From: Drosophila miranda | Lineage: Eukaryota; Arthropoda; Insecta; Diptera; Drosophilidae | Direction: 5' to 3' | Assembly: GCF_003369915.1 (NCBI RefSeq) | Contig: NC_046675.1 | Location: forward strand, 10,292,001 to 10,356,000 | Length of the DNA stretch: 64,000 nt | Part shown: positions 1-12,900 of the stretch, piece after piece | How the letters are laid out: each line of letters opens with the position of its first letter | Numbering within the stretch: position 1 is the first letter of the stretch | The notes under the pieces: generated by a model | The model's database searches: none | What the model was told of the DNA's origin: nothing | What the model saw: the letters and a program-made list of their open reading frames with translations, nothing else | Position numbers and translations under genes: made by a program

Positions 1-24
1 CTAACCCCCCCTCTTTTTATACAG

Positions 25-42
25 GTGAACAAGTTAAGCTAA
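25..42 (+). other. possible last coding exon of an upstream gene
   Basis: The window opens with a branch-point-like CTAAC, a C/T-rich tract and an AG at 23-24. This is followed by a short open stretch reading V-N-K-L-S and a TAA stop at 40-42. It has the shape of a 3' splice site plus a terminal exon whose upstream part lies outside the window. No nearby AATAAA supports a 3' end, so this is only a possibility. Confidence 0.2.
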
Positions 43-3000
43 TAATTGTTATTTTTGGAAATCCGTCCTATCCTTCCTCTTTACTTACAAAAAACGATAT
101 CTTTCACTTCCTCAAGATTAATAATTTTCGTGGAGGTTATTAAACTACCCAATGGTCGACAATGGGTTAATCGTTCTCTGTCCATGATCGGAAATCATAT
201 TCCTCGATTTTGATATTCGGCACAATATTACTAGCAAGCTAGGGCTTCCAGCACTAAAACTATAATTTTACCCGGCTGACGAATCAATTTTCTACTAGAT
301 TGGATAATTTTTTGGTAATCCTATTCTTTTTTGATTATGTCTAAAATAAGTTTTGAACATCTACGTAAGTTTTGCTGGTCAACGGGATTAAGCTAGGAGT
401 ATAGAAATTTGTATACCCTATTTTCCGAAATTATTATTGCAGTACTGTTTTCCAAGCTGATATGAATGCAATCCAGTTCAATAAAAAATGCAGGAAGCAC
501 GATTTGAGAGAGCGAAAATGAAAAAACCTGCGTATGGAAGTTTTGTTCTTTATGCTACTTAATATACCAAATTTCGACGTCAAAATATATACAGAGAGGT
601 ATAAAATATACCGCAATCGGTGGTACGACCGAATTGTGTATACTCGATATATTCGATAAACAGCTATGCGATAGACCATCTATCGAATGAACGATACTTC
701 ATCGCTACCAAACACTTGCAGCTACAACGGCACTTTTGAATTTCTGCGCGCCAAAATGTTTTAAAATTAAAGGCAGCTTTGCGACGCCCTGACACATTCT
801 TGGAAAAACTAAGTTGCGCTGTCAGACACCCACACAAATATTTGTTTCAAATCTAGATCACAAACATTAAAGTACCTATTAATAGTTGCGACTGCTTTCT
901 GCGGCTGTCTAGATACAAAAACGCCGCATATTTACCCCACACTCAGATAAGCGTCTGACGCCCAACGACCTTGGGGCCAAGAGAAACTCCTTTAAAGCGG
1001 CAATTTTGCACTTTAAACATTTCAAAGTCAGCCGTAAATACATATTTTGCCAGCAGCTACTGTGGCTATTCCGTAAGAGATAATTTTTAAGATACTAATT
1101 ACGACGCCATCTCGCCAACAGCCTCGTTAAGATATAACGAAGCTGTATATCTGCCAAGACAGACCCACGCGCCCCATGTAGTATTGTAATATACATATAT
1201 ACCCTGTGGGCTGGGGGGTAGCTAACACCTAGCTGCCTCCAGGCGAAGTGGGGGTCAAAATCTAATCATAATCTACCTATAGCAGCTATTTTCGCACCCG
1301 ATACAAAGAGCCTTTCAAAAGACTGTCACCAGGCGTCGCCGTTTGATTGAAGTACACAATAAATCTGTGGGTATCTAAACTCAAAGCCAAATATTGCCTG
1401 TCGAGAATTCCAATTGACCAGCAGACCGAGATGGAAAATAACTTGGGGTCCACAACCAGTGGGGTGGCGGAAATATTTATCAACCCACTAGTTTCACCTT
1501 TCCCCCCCGCTTCGTACTTGGACCGCGATATCGTCGTAGTTCCCTCCACATGGCGATGCTGCTCCCGGTTGACATATCCAGTTATATAGTGTATTTATTT
1601 GTGGGCCCAGCCTCTCCGCATTGTTTGTGTGCCCATCTGCCTGCCGAATGGGATGGGGCGTTAAGTGTGCCATTGTTGCGCTGATCTCGAGCAGAAAGAA
1701 GGAGGATTGCTCGTCGCTTGTCGCTTGTCGTTTTCTTGACTTTTTTCATTTTTTGTGTTATCAGAAAAATCTGCCCTGCCCGTCTCCAGCTTATTTATCA
1801 TTCAGAAATTCGCCCATTCGGCAGTTTTCATTAGATTGCGGAACGGTGCACTTGGGTTCACTCGGGTGTAACAGAAAAGCCTACAGGAATATACAAACAG
1901 ATACGATATCCTTCAGATAAATATATTGAATGTCCTGTGATCGAACGGCTTTACGGATATACGCTTAAGTGCAGCATGACGATCGTAAAGAAGTTATCCT
2001 TTGACGGTAGGTTGAGCTTTAAATCAGTTGCAAAGAAGTTGACACTAAGTGTGGATTCTTATGGATTAAACAATGTTGGACTGGTTAAGGATTTGTGGTG
2101 ATCAAGTGAAATGTTGAAACAAGAGGCTATAACTTTTGGTCCTGCAACTGTCTTTATATCGGTGGGCATATCTTTATCTACACTGACATAAATATGGTAT
2201 TGTAGAAAAATAAACACACCCACCCATCTTTAAAAGTAATTTTCTGTTTTTAATTAAATACACATAAATGTATTAAAAAGACTTCATAGTGCTACCAAAA
2301 TTTAAATTAAATATAAAACAATTTAAAATAAATATATGTATCTGAAATATATTTATTTTAAATATGAAATATATCTAGATAAATTTGAAATATATTTATA
2401 TCAAATATTTTCATATTAATGCAAAAAGTGAAAGACTTCCATTCTCGGTGTAACCATATTGCTAGACATTTCTAAATCAAAGTGGAACTATTCGATTCTC
2501 TGAGCTTTTTTCTCTGAGTGTACATATATCAGTCTTCATATCCTTAGGAATATCCGCTGGTTTTATTCCTCCACGAAACGATAATTGTACCTTACATTTT
2601 ATCCAAACAAAACCTCAAATTTCAACAAATTTGTTCCTCGATTATGTACATTGACCTGTACATCTATCCCTCACATTTTTCTTTACTTCTAAACAGTTTA
2701 CACCTGCGATTTCTATACCTGTTACCGATCGCCCGCATTAATTAGCAGCCAGAGAAAAGCTGCAAATCTGGCCAACAAAAGCTGTTAAAAATTGTTGGCC
2801 TGATGTTACAAATTAACATTAATTTTTGGTTTTTATTTTGGGTTCAACATGACCGATAAATATTGCTGCTATGACAAAATATATTTAAATTTTACAAACA
2901 GATCGACCACAGAAATGACAAAAGCGAAATCATATAATGATTTGATTGTATTATGGCTTAAATTGGTTGGGCGTCATTATAATAATTACTACGAGTATAT

Positions 3001-3887
3001 ATTTATATTTTAACAAGCAGTTGGGTAGAGAGTCAACGGCAGGGCTCTACATGCGATGGAAGCGTGATAAATGTACGAGTATCTCCCATTGATTGTTTGT
3101 ACGGATATTTGATGATTTTATTGATTAGATGAATGAAAAAAGGGATTGAGCAGTTCTTGGGTATTGGAAATGAATTGTTTTTTGAAATAAAATTACCCAA
3201 CCGATACAACCGTGATGTACAACTATGGAACAATATTGGCACAAGCTTTTAGCGCAATTTGTGCCAAAGCTAACACCCAATTCGAATCAATTGTTCCTGT
3301 AGTTAGACTGATGACTCATAGTCTCCCAAAAGAGTCGGTATTTTTTGATAGTACAAAATGTGCTAATTTTCAGCTTGAATTTTTCTAGTGAATTTTAATC
3401 ATACAATCGAGTATGTCTCTGGTTAATGTTTGCTGTATATGATTTGCTGACACAATTTAAACTGAGCTACAAATCTCGGGGCTACAATATCAAAATTTGC
3501 ATAATAGCTCGGTACATTTTGAGGAAGCTGAAACTGGTTTCCGAGTCCGGAACAAACAGAGAAAACGACTAGACTGATAATGTCTCTCAATCGAAGTAAA
3601 GAATCCCCCGGTTATTTATAACTATTACACAGGTACAGATACACCCATCCGAGCATGCATATGTGCTTAATTACGTTTCGTTTTCACACAATTAATCTGT
3701 GTTTTGTTTCGGATCGGCTGTGCTTCGGGGCAAGCCGGACTGCTGCTGCTCGTTCCGTGCTAAAATGCTAAAAAAATTCCCCTTGCCTTGAACAAAAATC
3801 AAACAAAATTCGTTGGGGAGAGAGCGCGGTGCTGGGTACTTGGCCCATTGGCAAAACCGAAAACTGAAACAGACAAATCAGTACAAA
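43..3887. other. intergenic region, no gene recognised
   Basis: AT-rich sequence with no open frame that looks protein-like on either strand. Around 590-720 there is a cluster of ATACC/GGTAT and TATCGA-like motifs of the kind found at fly housekeeping promoters, but no gene start can be tied to it. A stretch at 2179-2523 begins with TACACTGACATAAA and ends with TTTTTCTCTGAGTGTACA, loosely like the inverted-repeat elements at 33.3 and 35.6 kb. Confidence 0.5.
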
Positions 3888-4071
3888 ATGCGTTGGCCGC
3901 GAAAGCACACGTTCGGCTTGTGGCCCACGGGCAAACGGAGTGATGGAGCATCTAAGGGCCAGTCTGGGCCAGCAACAGTGGCCACCATTTACGATCGTAG
4001 GAGCCACTGATCAACCCATCCTGAGACTCGAACTTTCACTGAAGAGCCGTCCACTTGTCCCTTCATTTCAG

Positions 4072-6131
4072 CCAACTGCGAGGAGAAGGAAAAGTATACG
4101 CTGCAGAATGGCGACGACTACTACGACCAGTCGCATTCCGTTGACGTGGAGGGGAAGTACACGAAGCCCAAGCAGGCCCACTGGCTACTACGTCGCATCT
4201 ACATTCTCAGCTGGATACGGAACTACGATCGGGAGCGGGCCTTTGCCGATCTGATAGCGGGCATCACCCTCGGACTGACGATCATACCACAGAGTATTGC
4301 CTATGCGGCGCTCGCGGGCCTCTCCTCCGAGTACGGCCTGTACTCGGCTTTCATTGGATCCATCATCTACGTGTTCTTTGGGACGATACCGCAGGTCTCC
4401 ATTGGACCCACCAGCCTAATGGCCATTCTCACGCTGCAGTTCTGTGCTGATAAGCCCGTTCAGGTTGTGATCGTGCTGGCCTTCCTTGCGGGTCTGGTGG
4501 AGCTGGCCATGGGCGTGTTCCAGCTGGGGTTCATAGTGAGCTTCATTCCGGGTCCTGTGACTAAGGCATTCACCTCCGGCACGGCTGTGATTGTGGTGTT
4601 TGCTCAGATCAAGAATCTCTTGGGTGTTCGCATGAAAGGATTCACCTCGATCGGGGAGTTCTTTAGCAGCATTAAACCCTCGGATGCCGCCATGGGCATA
4701 TCCTGCATGTGCGTGCTGCTGTCGTTGCGTGTAAGTTTTGGGAGAGATTACTAAACAGTCCCTGGGTAGAGAAATCTCTCTCTTTTGCTCCACAGCTACT
4801 TTCGCAAGTGAAATTCAAGCAGGACACTTCGCTGACGCGTCGCCTGAAGAAGGTGCTGTGGTACATTAGCATCTCGCGCAATGCCCTCGTGGTCTTCTTC
4901 ACCGGCTTGCTGGTCTTCATTTGGGTGAAGAAGAGCTCCATGGAAGCGGTACCCTTTGCCCTCTCCTCAAAAGTGTCCTCGGCCATGCCCTCGATCAAGC
5001 TGCCGCCCTTTGCCTTCGAATACCAGAATCGTACCTATGTCTTCACGGATATCCTCCATGAGCTGGGCAGCGGCATCATTGTCGTCCCCATTGTAGCCGT
5101 ATTGGCCAATGTCGCCATTGCCAAGGCTTTTGGTACGTATACGTAAAATTCGATCAACTGTCGAATGTTGCCTCATTTTGGGTGTGGTTTTTTTTTGCAG
5201 TGAAAGATGGAAATCTGGATGCCTCGCAGGAGATGCTGACGCTGGGCCTGTGCAACATAGCGGGTTCCTTTTTCAGTGCCATGCCCACCTGTGGGGCATT
5301 CACCCGCTCGGCGGTCAGTCAGGCCTCGGGCGTACGCACACCTATGGCTGGCATCTACACGGGCCTGATTGTGCTTTCCGCCTTGAGCATACTGACGCCG
5401 TACTTCCAGTACATACCCAAGGCTTCTCTGTCGGCTGTGCTCATTGCAGCCGTGATCTTTATGGTGGGTGGATTTGTACTGTAGTCATAGGCACATATCA
5501 TATATATTTATATTTCTGCAGATTGATGTGGCCCCCGTGAGGGAGCTGTGGCAGACCAACAAAAAGGATTTCTTCAGCTGGGTGGGCAGCTTCATCATCT
5601 GCCTGGTGGCGGGTGTGGAGTTGGGCCTGCTCTTTGGCATTGTTCTGAGCATGGTGTTTATTCTGCTGCGGCTGGGTAATCCTAAAATAGAAGTTTCCCT
5701 GAAAAAGGTACGACCCGAAACAATGGAAATTCTGAATTCTCTTATGCCTAAGATATATCCTGTCTTTACAGCACGAATCCCTAACTTATGTGCATGTTGT
5801 GCCCCTTTCGGACATCTATTACACGGGCGTGGACACTCTCCGCGGGGAGCTGAGAGGTGCCTGTTCGCTATATCGCAACGATTTCCCCGTTGTCCTGGAC
5901 TGTACCCGCTTCATGCAGTTCGATGCCACCTTCACAGAGATGCTGACGGCAGTCAGCAAGGAGATGGCCGAGAACGATGTGCTGTTGATCCTCCAGAACA
6001 TGAGCTTGAAGGTGCAGGAAATGCTGCCAGTGAATGGCAATCTACGCTTCTGCCAGGAGGACAGTCAGTTGATTAGTCACCTGCAGCAGGAGAAAGAGTC
6101 TGTGCCGCCGCAGCTCGAAGCGAAACTTTGA
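4072..6131 (+). CDS. SLC26-family anion (sulfate-type) transporter, 5' end unresolved
   Basis: Multi-pass membrane exchanger of the SLC26/SulP family, closest in feel to SLC26A11-type sulfate transporters. Exons: 4072-4730, 4796-5132, 5201-5463, 5522-5707 and 5772-6131; all have GT-AG borders and compatible phases, giving 600 residues. The first exon carries the family's opening core (DLIAGITLGLTIIPQSIAYA, then SSEYGLYSAF and GTIPQVSIGPTSLM). Later exons hold further membrane spans (NIAGSFFSAMPTCGAFTRSA). The last exon is a C-terminal STAS domain (HESLTYVHVVPLSDIYYTG, then VVLDCTRFMQFDATFTEML). No in-frame ATG exists after the 4071 acceptor before the membrane core, so a start exon must lie upstream. 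An ATG at 3888 with a weak GTAGGA donor at 3997 would join in phase but is not convincing. The transported ion cannot be read from the sequence. The next gene, Rbp, is convergent. Confidence 0.88.
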
Positions 6132-9100
6132 ATGTTTGTTCCTATCTAAAGCCCCGCTGCCATCCACGTCAGTCATCCTGTCAGCGTCTGTTTGTATTGT
6201 ATCTAGATAAATGATTCTGGGGAACTGCCACCGTTTGACGTTTGCCAGTGACGGGCGGGCATTGCGCAATTGCTTTTATGGTTAGCTCTGTAGATTAAGT
6301 TATTTAGTAAGCGGCTCTGTAAATACTTAATTGCATTATTAAACTATATATTGTATACTCTGATGGGCTGTAAAGATAATGGCCCTCCCCAGCAGGTGGA
6401 GAAAGAGTCACGTGTCGTGGTGGCTCATAAAAAAAACAAAATCTACACGTCGTATGAGTAATGTTTTCTGCTGGAGCACTGAAAATTCTGAATGAAATTA
6501 AGTCCATTGAGAGCCATATTGTTTTCTTTGAAATTGTTGTTTAATTATTATGTTTTTTTTTTCGCTTTTTTGTTTGTTCAATAAGGAAATTATAATTTAT
6601 AGAAAAAGTATAATAATACAGTATAACAATTTAGTTGGTTTTTCATTTTTTTGTTTTTTGTTTTTTGTTTTGTTTTTTGTCATAGTATTTTCCGCTATTA
6701 TCTTCCTGTTTGTCTGTGTGTGGGGTTTTGGTTTTTTCTGGTATTTATCTCTGGTTTCCATTGAAATAAATTGTTGTATATACTCGTGTGTACTTGTATG
6801 TGGGGGTGATTATATAGTGTATCTCTGTGTTAACCGTGTATAAGTATCTGTGTAGCCGCGGTATATCCCTGCAGTTGATATAGCCACTCCGGTGGTGGAA
6901 GCCGAAGTTGGGGCTTTCTTCTCGTAAGATTGTTCTGTAAGTTTTGCTTGTCATTTTCTGATCTGTCGATTGCGCTGCTTGTCCCTCGGAAGTGTCTCTA
7001 AATAATACAATGGTATTTTCTCTTTGATTGTATGATATAAATCATTTACGTGGGAAAAGTTAACACTTGTTTCGTAACACCCCCTCATGGGGGTACACAT
7101 TTCAACATTTCTTAGCTATCATTCGACTAGTTCTGATTCTGATATCTAGTGTCTGGTCTGCCCAAAAACTACTATTTGCCAGTTTATCGTACAATGTACA
7201 GTGGTGTCAACCTGCAGTTGAGTTCTTAGTTTGCATTAGTCTGTGTCTGCGTGTGTGTCTGCTGGTGTCTCTGCGTGTGTGTGTGTGTATGTAAAGTAAT
7301 ATTTTGCTCACAATTCATTGCCATCCAAGCACATACATATGCTCGTACATATACATATGTACATACATGTATGCGCTCTTTTAAATATGCTTTTTGTTTA
7401 ATATACTCGTATTTGTTTTTGGTAAATTTTGTCGTTTAATATATGTATGTACTTTTTCTTTTTCTTTTGTTTTGTTATATTTTTTTGTAAAGCAAGAGGT
7501 ACGCATGTATGTATGTGTATGTGTGTGTGTGTGAGTGTGTGAGAGATTTGAGTTAAAGCAATTTTTGGAACCTTAGGAAACTTTTTCTCTCGGAGCCCTC
7601 GGAGAGAAAAACAAAGGCAATAGCAATGGGTTAATCTAACATCTGGAATAGGTAAAGTAGGGTTCCGAGTAGTACTTATGTATTGGTTTGGATAGATAGC
7701 ACTAGTAGCAAAGGGGGGCGAAAGAGGAAAGTACGAATGAAAGTTTCTCCATATTTTAGGGAATTTTTAGGGGGTGGGGCCATTGTATATCTCCTGTATC
7801 TAATGCTAAGTTCTTGTGCTTGTTTTTAAGTACTTTATTTATTTATACATATATGCCACATGGGGCTATGGGTAACCGTATCCCCCATATGCAATATGTA
7901 GGAGTAGATCTCTCTTGGTCTTTGGTTTGCTTTAAGTTACACTGATATTTATCGCATATATGCTTCTATGGACATCAAAACACTGAAAGAAATGTGGGGG
8001 AGGGGGAATATCGAATAGTATTAGCTAGGAGAACAGTCGAAAGATGAAATCTATCATCGAAAATGTGTGGCTAGGGGGTTGGGGCGTTTGGGGCTTGGTT
8101 TTAGCTGGACTGGAAGTAAAGGTCGCTCCCGATTGGCTTGAATGCGAATTTTTGTATATAGTCTATGCGTATATATGTATGTATGTATGTAAATATGTAT
8201 CATATCATTTATTCATTAGTTTTAATGTATGTACTCGTATGTATATTTGTTCTTCCTCTGACATTACTCTCAACATGCGGTCGTTCTTTTTTCTTTGCTT
8301 TTCTTTGATTTATAAACGTAATTTTAGTATATCTCATTTGTTAGATTTCAATATACTTTCAATATATACATATAATATATGTATCTTTATGTTTTTTGGG
8401 TTTTTAGTTTATCTTATGTGTTTGCCTTTTTTTATCATTTATTCTCGTTTTTTGGGTTTTCTTCTTTTTTCGTTTTTTTTTTTTTAATATTTATAAACTG
8501 GTCAGCAACAGTAGCAAATTTAACAATGTGCGTTAACAAATAATTGTAAATATAATGTATGTATATGTATAATATATATATGTATGTATTTTTCTCCACC
8601 CTCGCATCCCCATCCCATACCATTCCCATCCGCATCCGCATCCCCATCTCTTGTTCTGCATTTTCTGTATATATGTATTCAGTATATTGTGTGTGTGTGT
8701 GTTCGATATCTATGTATGTCTTTGGGATAATGGGTTTTGATTCTGTTTTTTTTTTCTTTCTGTATTTGTTAAATAATTTTACAACAATTCATTTGTCGGA
8801 TTTTCCTTTGTGGCTGCCCTGGGATGCTGCTGCTGTTGTTGTCTGTCACTCATAATATTTTTCTATCAATTTAATTAATAAAAAATATTACCATTAGTAC
8901 TATTAGTTGCAGTTTTTATCATTTGTTTTTGTTTTTTGTTTTTGTTTTATCATATCAACAACAACAACAACTTTCACATTAGCCCACTGTGGACCGGGGA
9001 TTTGGGTTTCATTTTATTTAATTTTTATGTTTTTGTTATCATTCTTAGCGTTTTTGTTGGTTTTTGTTTTATATTAGCTTAGTAATCATAATTATAATCA

Positions 9101-9186
9101 GTAGCAATAATTATAATCATAATCATAGTAGTAATAATAGGTCTAATCTACGAATAATATAACAGGACCCTATGGAATGACCGGGG
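6132..9186. other. convergent 3' region between SLC26 and Rbp, with microsatellites
   Basis: No coding sequence recognised. The two flanking genes end toward each other, so this probably holds the SLC26 3' UTR and a long Rbp 3' UTR on the minus strand. It is T-rich on the plus strand and dense in TG, ATGT and poly-T runs. Poly-A signals cannot be assigned with confidence because A/T-rich matches are many. Confidence 0.5.
7274..7546. repeat. TG/ATGT microsatellites
   Basis: Runs of TG at 7274-7290 and of ATGT/TG at about 7503-7546, separated by A/T-rich sequence. Similar ATGT runs occur near 8170-8190 and 11358-11384. Confidence 0.8.
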
Positions 9187-9993
9187 TTATTTGCCAAAGC
9201 CGAACCCAAATTTGCCAAATAGATCTTTGCCTTTCGAGAGGACATCGCCGCCGGGCGCCGCCGCTGCAATGCCCTTGAGGCCGCCCAGCAGACCGCCGCC
9301 CTGCGGCGGGGGCTGGGCTTGCGGTGGCACTTGTTGTTGCTGCTGTTGCGGTTGTTGCATGCCTTGTTGCATGCCCTGCTGCATGCCCTGTTGCTGCATA
9401 CCCTGCTGTTGCATGCCCTGCTGTTGCATACCCTGCTGTTGCATGCCCTGTTGCTGCATACCCTGTTGCTGCATACCCTGTTGCATGCCCTGTTGCATAC
9501 CCTGTTGCATGCCCTGCTGTTGCATCCCGGGCTGTGCACCAAAGGCATTTGCTTGTTGCTGCGTTGGCTGCACACCGCCGGGTGGTTGCATTGGATCCGT
9601 TTTGGGCGGTTGCTTCGACCCAAATAGACCACCGGTGGCAGCCGAAGTAGCACCAGAGAGCAGGCTAGTCGCGCCGGAGAACAGGCCACCCGTTTGCGCC
9701 TGCGTCGTGACCGGCGGCTGTTGCTGCTGCTGTTGTCCTCCCATACCCATTTGGCCCATTTGCCCCATCTGTCCCATGCCGCCCATTGGCTGCTGTCCCA
9801 TCTGCTGTTGCCCCATCTGCTGTTGCGGCTGCTGGCCCATGCCCATCATTCCAGGTTGTCCCATTTGCTGTTGCTGTGTCTGCTGCTGCTGCTGTTGTTG
9901 CTGCTGCTGCTGCTGTTGCTGTTGTCCCATTTGCGTCTGTTGCTGACCGTACGGCTGCTGCTGCTGCTGATTACCAACGCGGCCGATCATCCC
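9187..9993 (-). CDS. Rbp: Rbp exon 19: Gln/Met/Gly-rich C-terminus
   Basis: Begins GMIGRVGNQ after a CAG acceptor. It carries poly-Gln, MGQ repeats, a GMQQ array (about 9355-9525), and GGLF/GGLLGG motifs ([36 protein letters not shown]). It ends FGFGFGK-stop. The long reading frame extending above 9993 to 10083 is intron read-through. Confidence 0.93.
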   Translation of the reverse strand, partial: GMIGRVGNQQQQQPYGQQQTQMGQQQQQQQQQQQQQQQTQQQQMGQPGMMGMGQQPQQQMGQQQMGQQPMGGMGQMGQMGQMGMGGQQQQQQPPVTTQAQTGGLFSGATSLLSGATSAATGGLFGSKQPPKTDPMQPPGGVQPTQQQANAFGAQPGMQQQGMQQGMQQGMQQGMQQQGMQQQGMQQQGMQQQGMQQQGMQQQGMQQGMQQGMQQPQQQQQQVPPQAQPPPQGGGLLGGLKGIAAAAPGGDVLSKGKDLFGKFGFGFGK

Positions 9994-12900
9994 CTGCAAG
10001 TTGGCGATTATCGAATATACCAAAGAGAACGAGTTAGTCGAAGAATGGCTCCAATCAGGGATACAGTACGGTAATCTCGTCAAACGAATGGCAAACTAAT
10101 TGTTCAAATATTTATATATTGTACGTATAGTATATTTATGGGTAAAATTTTCTCAATATTTTCATATGTAGGTATTATTTTCATTTTGTTCTCTCAAGTG
10201 GTTACTCGAAATGGCCAAGGGATTGGTTAGTTTGTAGCAGTGAAAAACAACTCTAATATGGGTGTTGCACTTGGACTCGTCCACGAGCAGTAGTTGCTGA
10301 GATTACTTGAGATGGTTGTTTGTTTTTGGTTTTTGTTTTTGTTTTTGTTTTGGTTATGTTAGTAATGGCAACTACATGCTTTAACTACTGTACTGAAATG
10401 GCAATGGCTACTCAAGAACCGAATCGAACCGCATCGAACCGAACCGAAGCGGGATCCTGTGCAGCAGAAATCAATGAGCTCCAAGATGGTATTCCGTCTT
10501 CTCAATCAAAACGAATACCAGTAGCAATACGAGTACGTTATTCGGCGAAATGTAAAATGTACACACATCTGTCGACGGGATCGACAATTTGTTTGTTTGT
10601 TTGGAAAAGAACAACTCAAAAACAATGTAGAACTAGCAACGTTTCTTAATAGTTTTCAAACGCAAAATGAACTGGGGCCTAGGGCCAAAAGGTAAACACA
10701 AGAATTCGCATTACAAAAATAAAAAAAAAATGTGGCAACATTTTCTTTCGACAACAGATATGTGGTATTCTGTCTTGTAAAAAGAAAAAATAAAAAAAAA
10801 TCTCTCGATGCTGGACCCAGGGTGGCACGGACTTCGCTAAGTAGATCTAGTCGCTATATATTTACACTACCTTGATGAGAAGAGTGAGACATGTGGATAA
10901 GTATAGTAGGTGTGTATTTTGTGATCGATTGTATCATAATCAGAAACCATCTAGAGATAGATTGGGTCAATCTCCAATGATTCGATGAACAAAATCAAAT
11001 TAAATTCCGTATTCGTATCGCTGTGTTTTTCTTTCTTGTCTAAACATAAAGGAAAATGCAGTTCTAAAAACGTAAAGGTGAGCCAAAAATAAAATCATAT
11101 GAGGGTTATGTAGTGAAAAGCATAATTCGGGTGGTTCTGGGATTCAACTTAGGAGGCGTGGAAGGTAGAAAATAACTGAAACATCAGTTGACGAAACGAA
11201 AAAAACGTCAAAGAGTTACACATACAGTGAATCACATAGAAGTTTGTACACATTACATCCAATATTCCAATAGTAGTAGTAGCAATTAATTAATATAATT
11301 AGTAGCGTTTACCAGTAAAGAAACTAAAATGTATTCATATATAGATATATATGCTATGTATATATGTATGTATGTATGTATATTTATGGGTTGGTTCTTA
11401 TCAGCAATACTTGAGTTTACTTGAGTGTGTGTCTCGTATATCTGGTAATACTTAGATAAGATGTTTGTTGTTTTTGTTGTATGTTGTTTGAATATATATC
11501 TGTACATATTTTCGTTTTTGGGAATTTATCTCAATTTGGGGGAAACTTGTTTTTTGTTTGCTCTGGAAGACGTTTAGAAGTACACCAGACCCTACCTACA
11601 CTTTTGGTTCGGACTAGTTTTGTAAATTGTGTATCTATGTATATTATATCTGTATTCATGTGGAAGCAAAATAATTCTCATTTAATCCCCCTAACAAAAA
11701 ATAATCTTAGAAATTAAAACGTGGCCTTCCCATAAGCCCAAAAAGGGTTAATAAAATTAATAAGATATAGAATTGAGGCAGCAGCTGGTATGTTATCTTC
11801 ATGGCAATCAGAATGAAAATTCCAGGAAATGGATAACAGATCACAATTGGAATCAGAATATATTGAAATTTTTAAAAATTAAAAGCCTTATTCGGATGAT
11901 TTGTTTCCTAAATTGGAGAAGCTTGCTCGTAGATGTAGAAAAAATACAATAGTTATGAAGGAGAAAATGAAGACCAATTTTTAGGACTTTAAAGTATTTT
12001 TCAATAATTTCTTCCCGAAGGTATTTCCATTTTTAAATTATAAAAATTACTGTCATCAAATCATCAGTTAAGAATCCTTAATCAGTATATCCCTATGTAT
12101 AAGTATAATATATTCTACGAGCCTCCGACTAGGCCTTGAGGCTAGAAAGTCCATAAGCTGACCAATCATTGGGCAAAAACAAACGGTATAAGGAAAACTT
12201 ATAACAAAAGAAAATGTATAAATAAGAAGAACTAATAACTGAAGAGGAAATTGATGTGAATGACTGTGGCTGTGGAAATGTGTTGAAGCTCCTCGGGAAT
12301 GGAACTCTTATATATGTACAGGCTATACACAAAAGCACGATATCTGGATTATCATAATAGTTCCTTAGTGTTGTAGTTCGTTTTTAAGTATATCAACATG
12401 AAGTGCGTCATTTGCAGGCTATATGGATGCTCTCAACGATCTTTACACGGACGAGCCTGTGGCCGATGCTGAATGCTGATGTTGTTTCTGTTTTGGGATG
12501 TTGGTATATATAAAATGTCTGTGTTTTTTGTCTTGGATGTTAACTACAAGATAAACATGTTGCTAGCTATACATATGTACTATTGATCGGTTGTTGATTG
12601 GTAGCGTTTATATCGGAATGTTCATGTACTGTACTGTAAGCGTTTGACTTGGGACTGGATATACGTTATGGCACACACACATAAAGGGTTTATATAGACA
12701 GAGCAAGATTAGGTTTAAGATGAGGATTAGTAGTAGTAGTAGTATTAGTATGCGTACAATAGTTATAGACATAGAGAGAGAGAAAGAGGACGAAACAATG
12801 GACAATCGAATCGAATATTGGCGAGTATGAAAAAGAGACCGGTACACAACAGCACGACGCTACTGGAGTGGCGTGAGTGTGTGCACGAAAGCGATAGCAG

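Noticed and set aside
2179..2523. Possible third inverted-repeat element
   Set aside because: The two ends match only loosely beyond the TACACT/AGTGTA core, so it is not reported as an element.
3940..4254. 104-codon plus-strand frame at the SLC26 5' end
   Set aside because: It overlaps the SLC26 exon in another frame and the residues look random.
9191..9946. Long plus-strand frame, Cys/Pro-rich, opposite the last Rbp exon
   Set aside because: It is the complement of Gln/Met/Gly repeats; the minus strand carries the real exon with matching splice phases.
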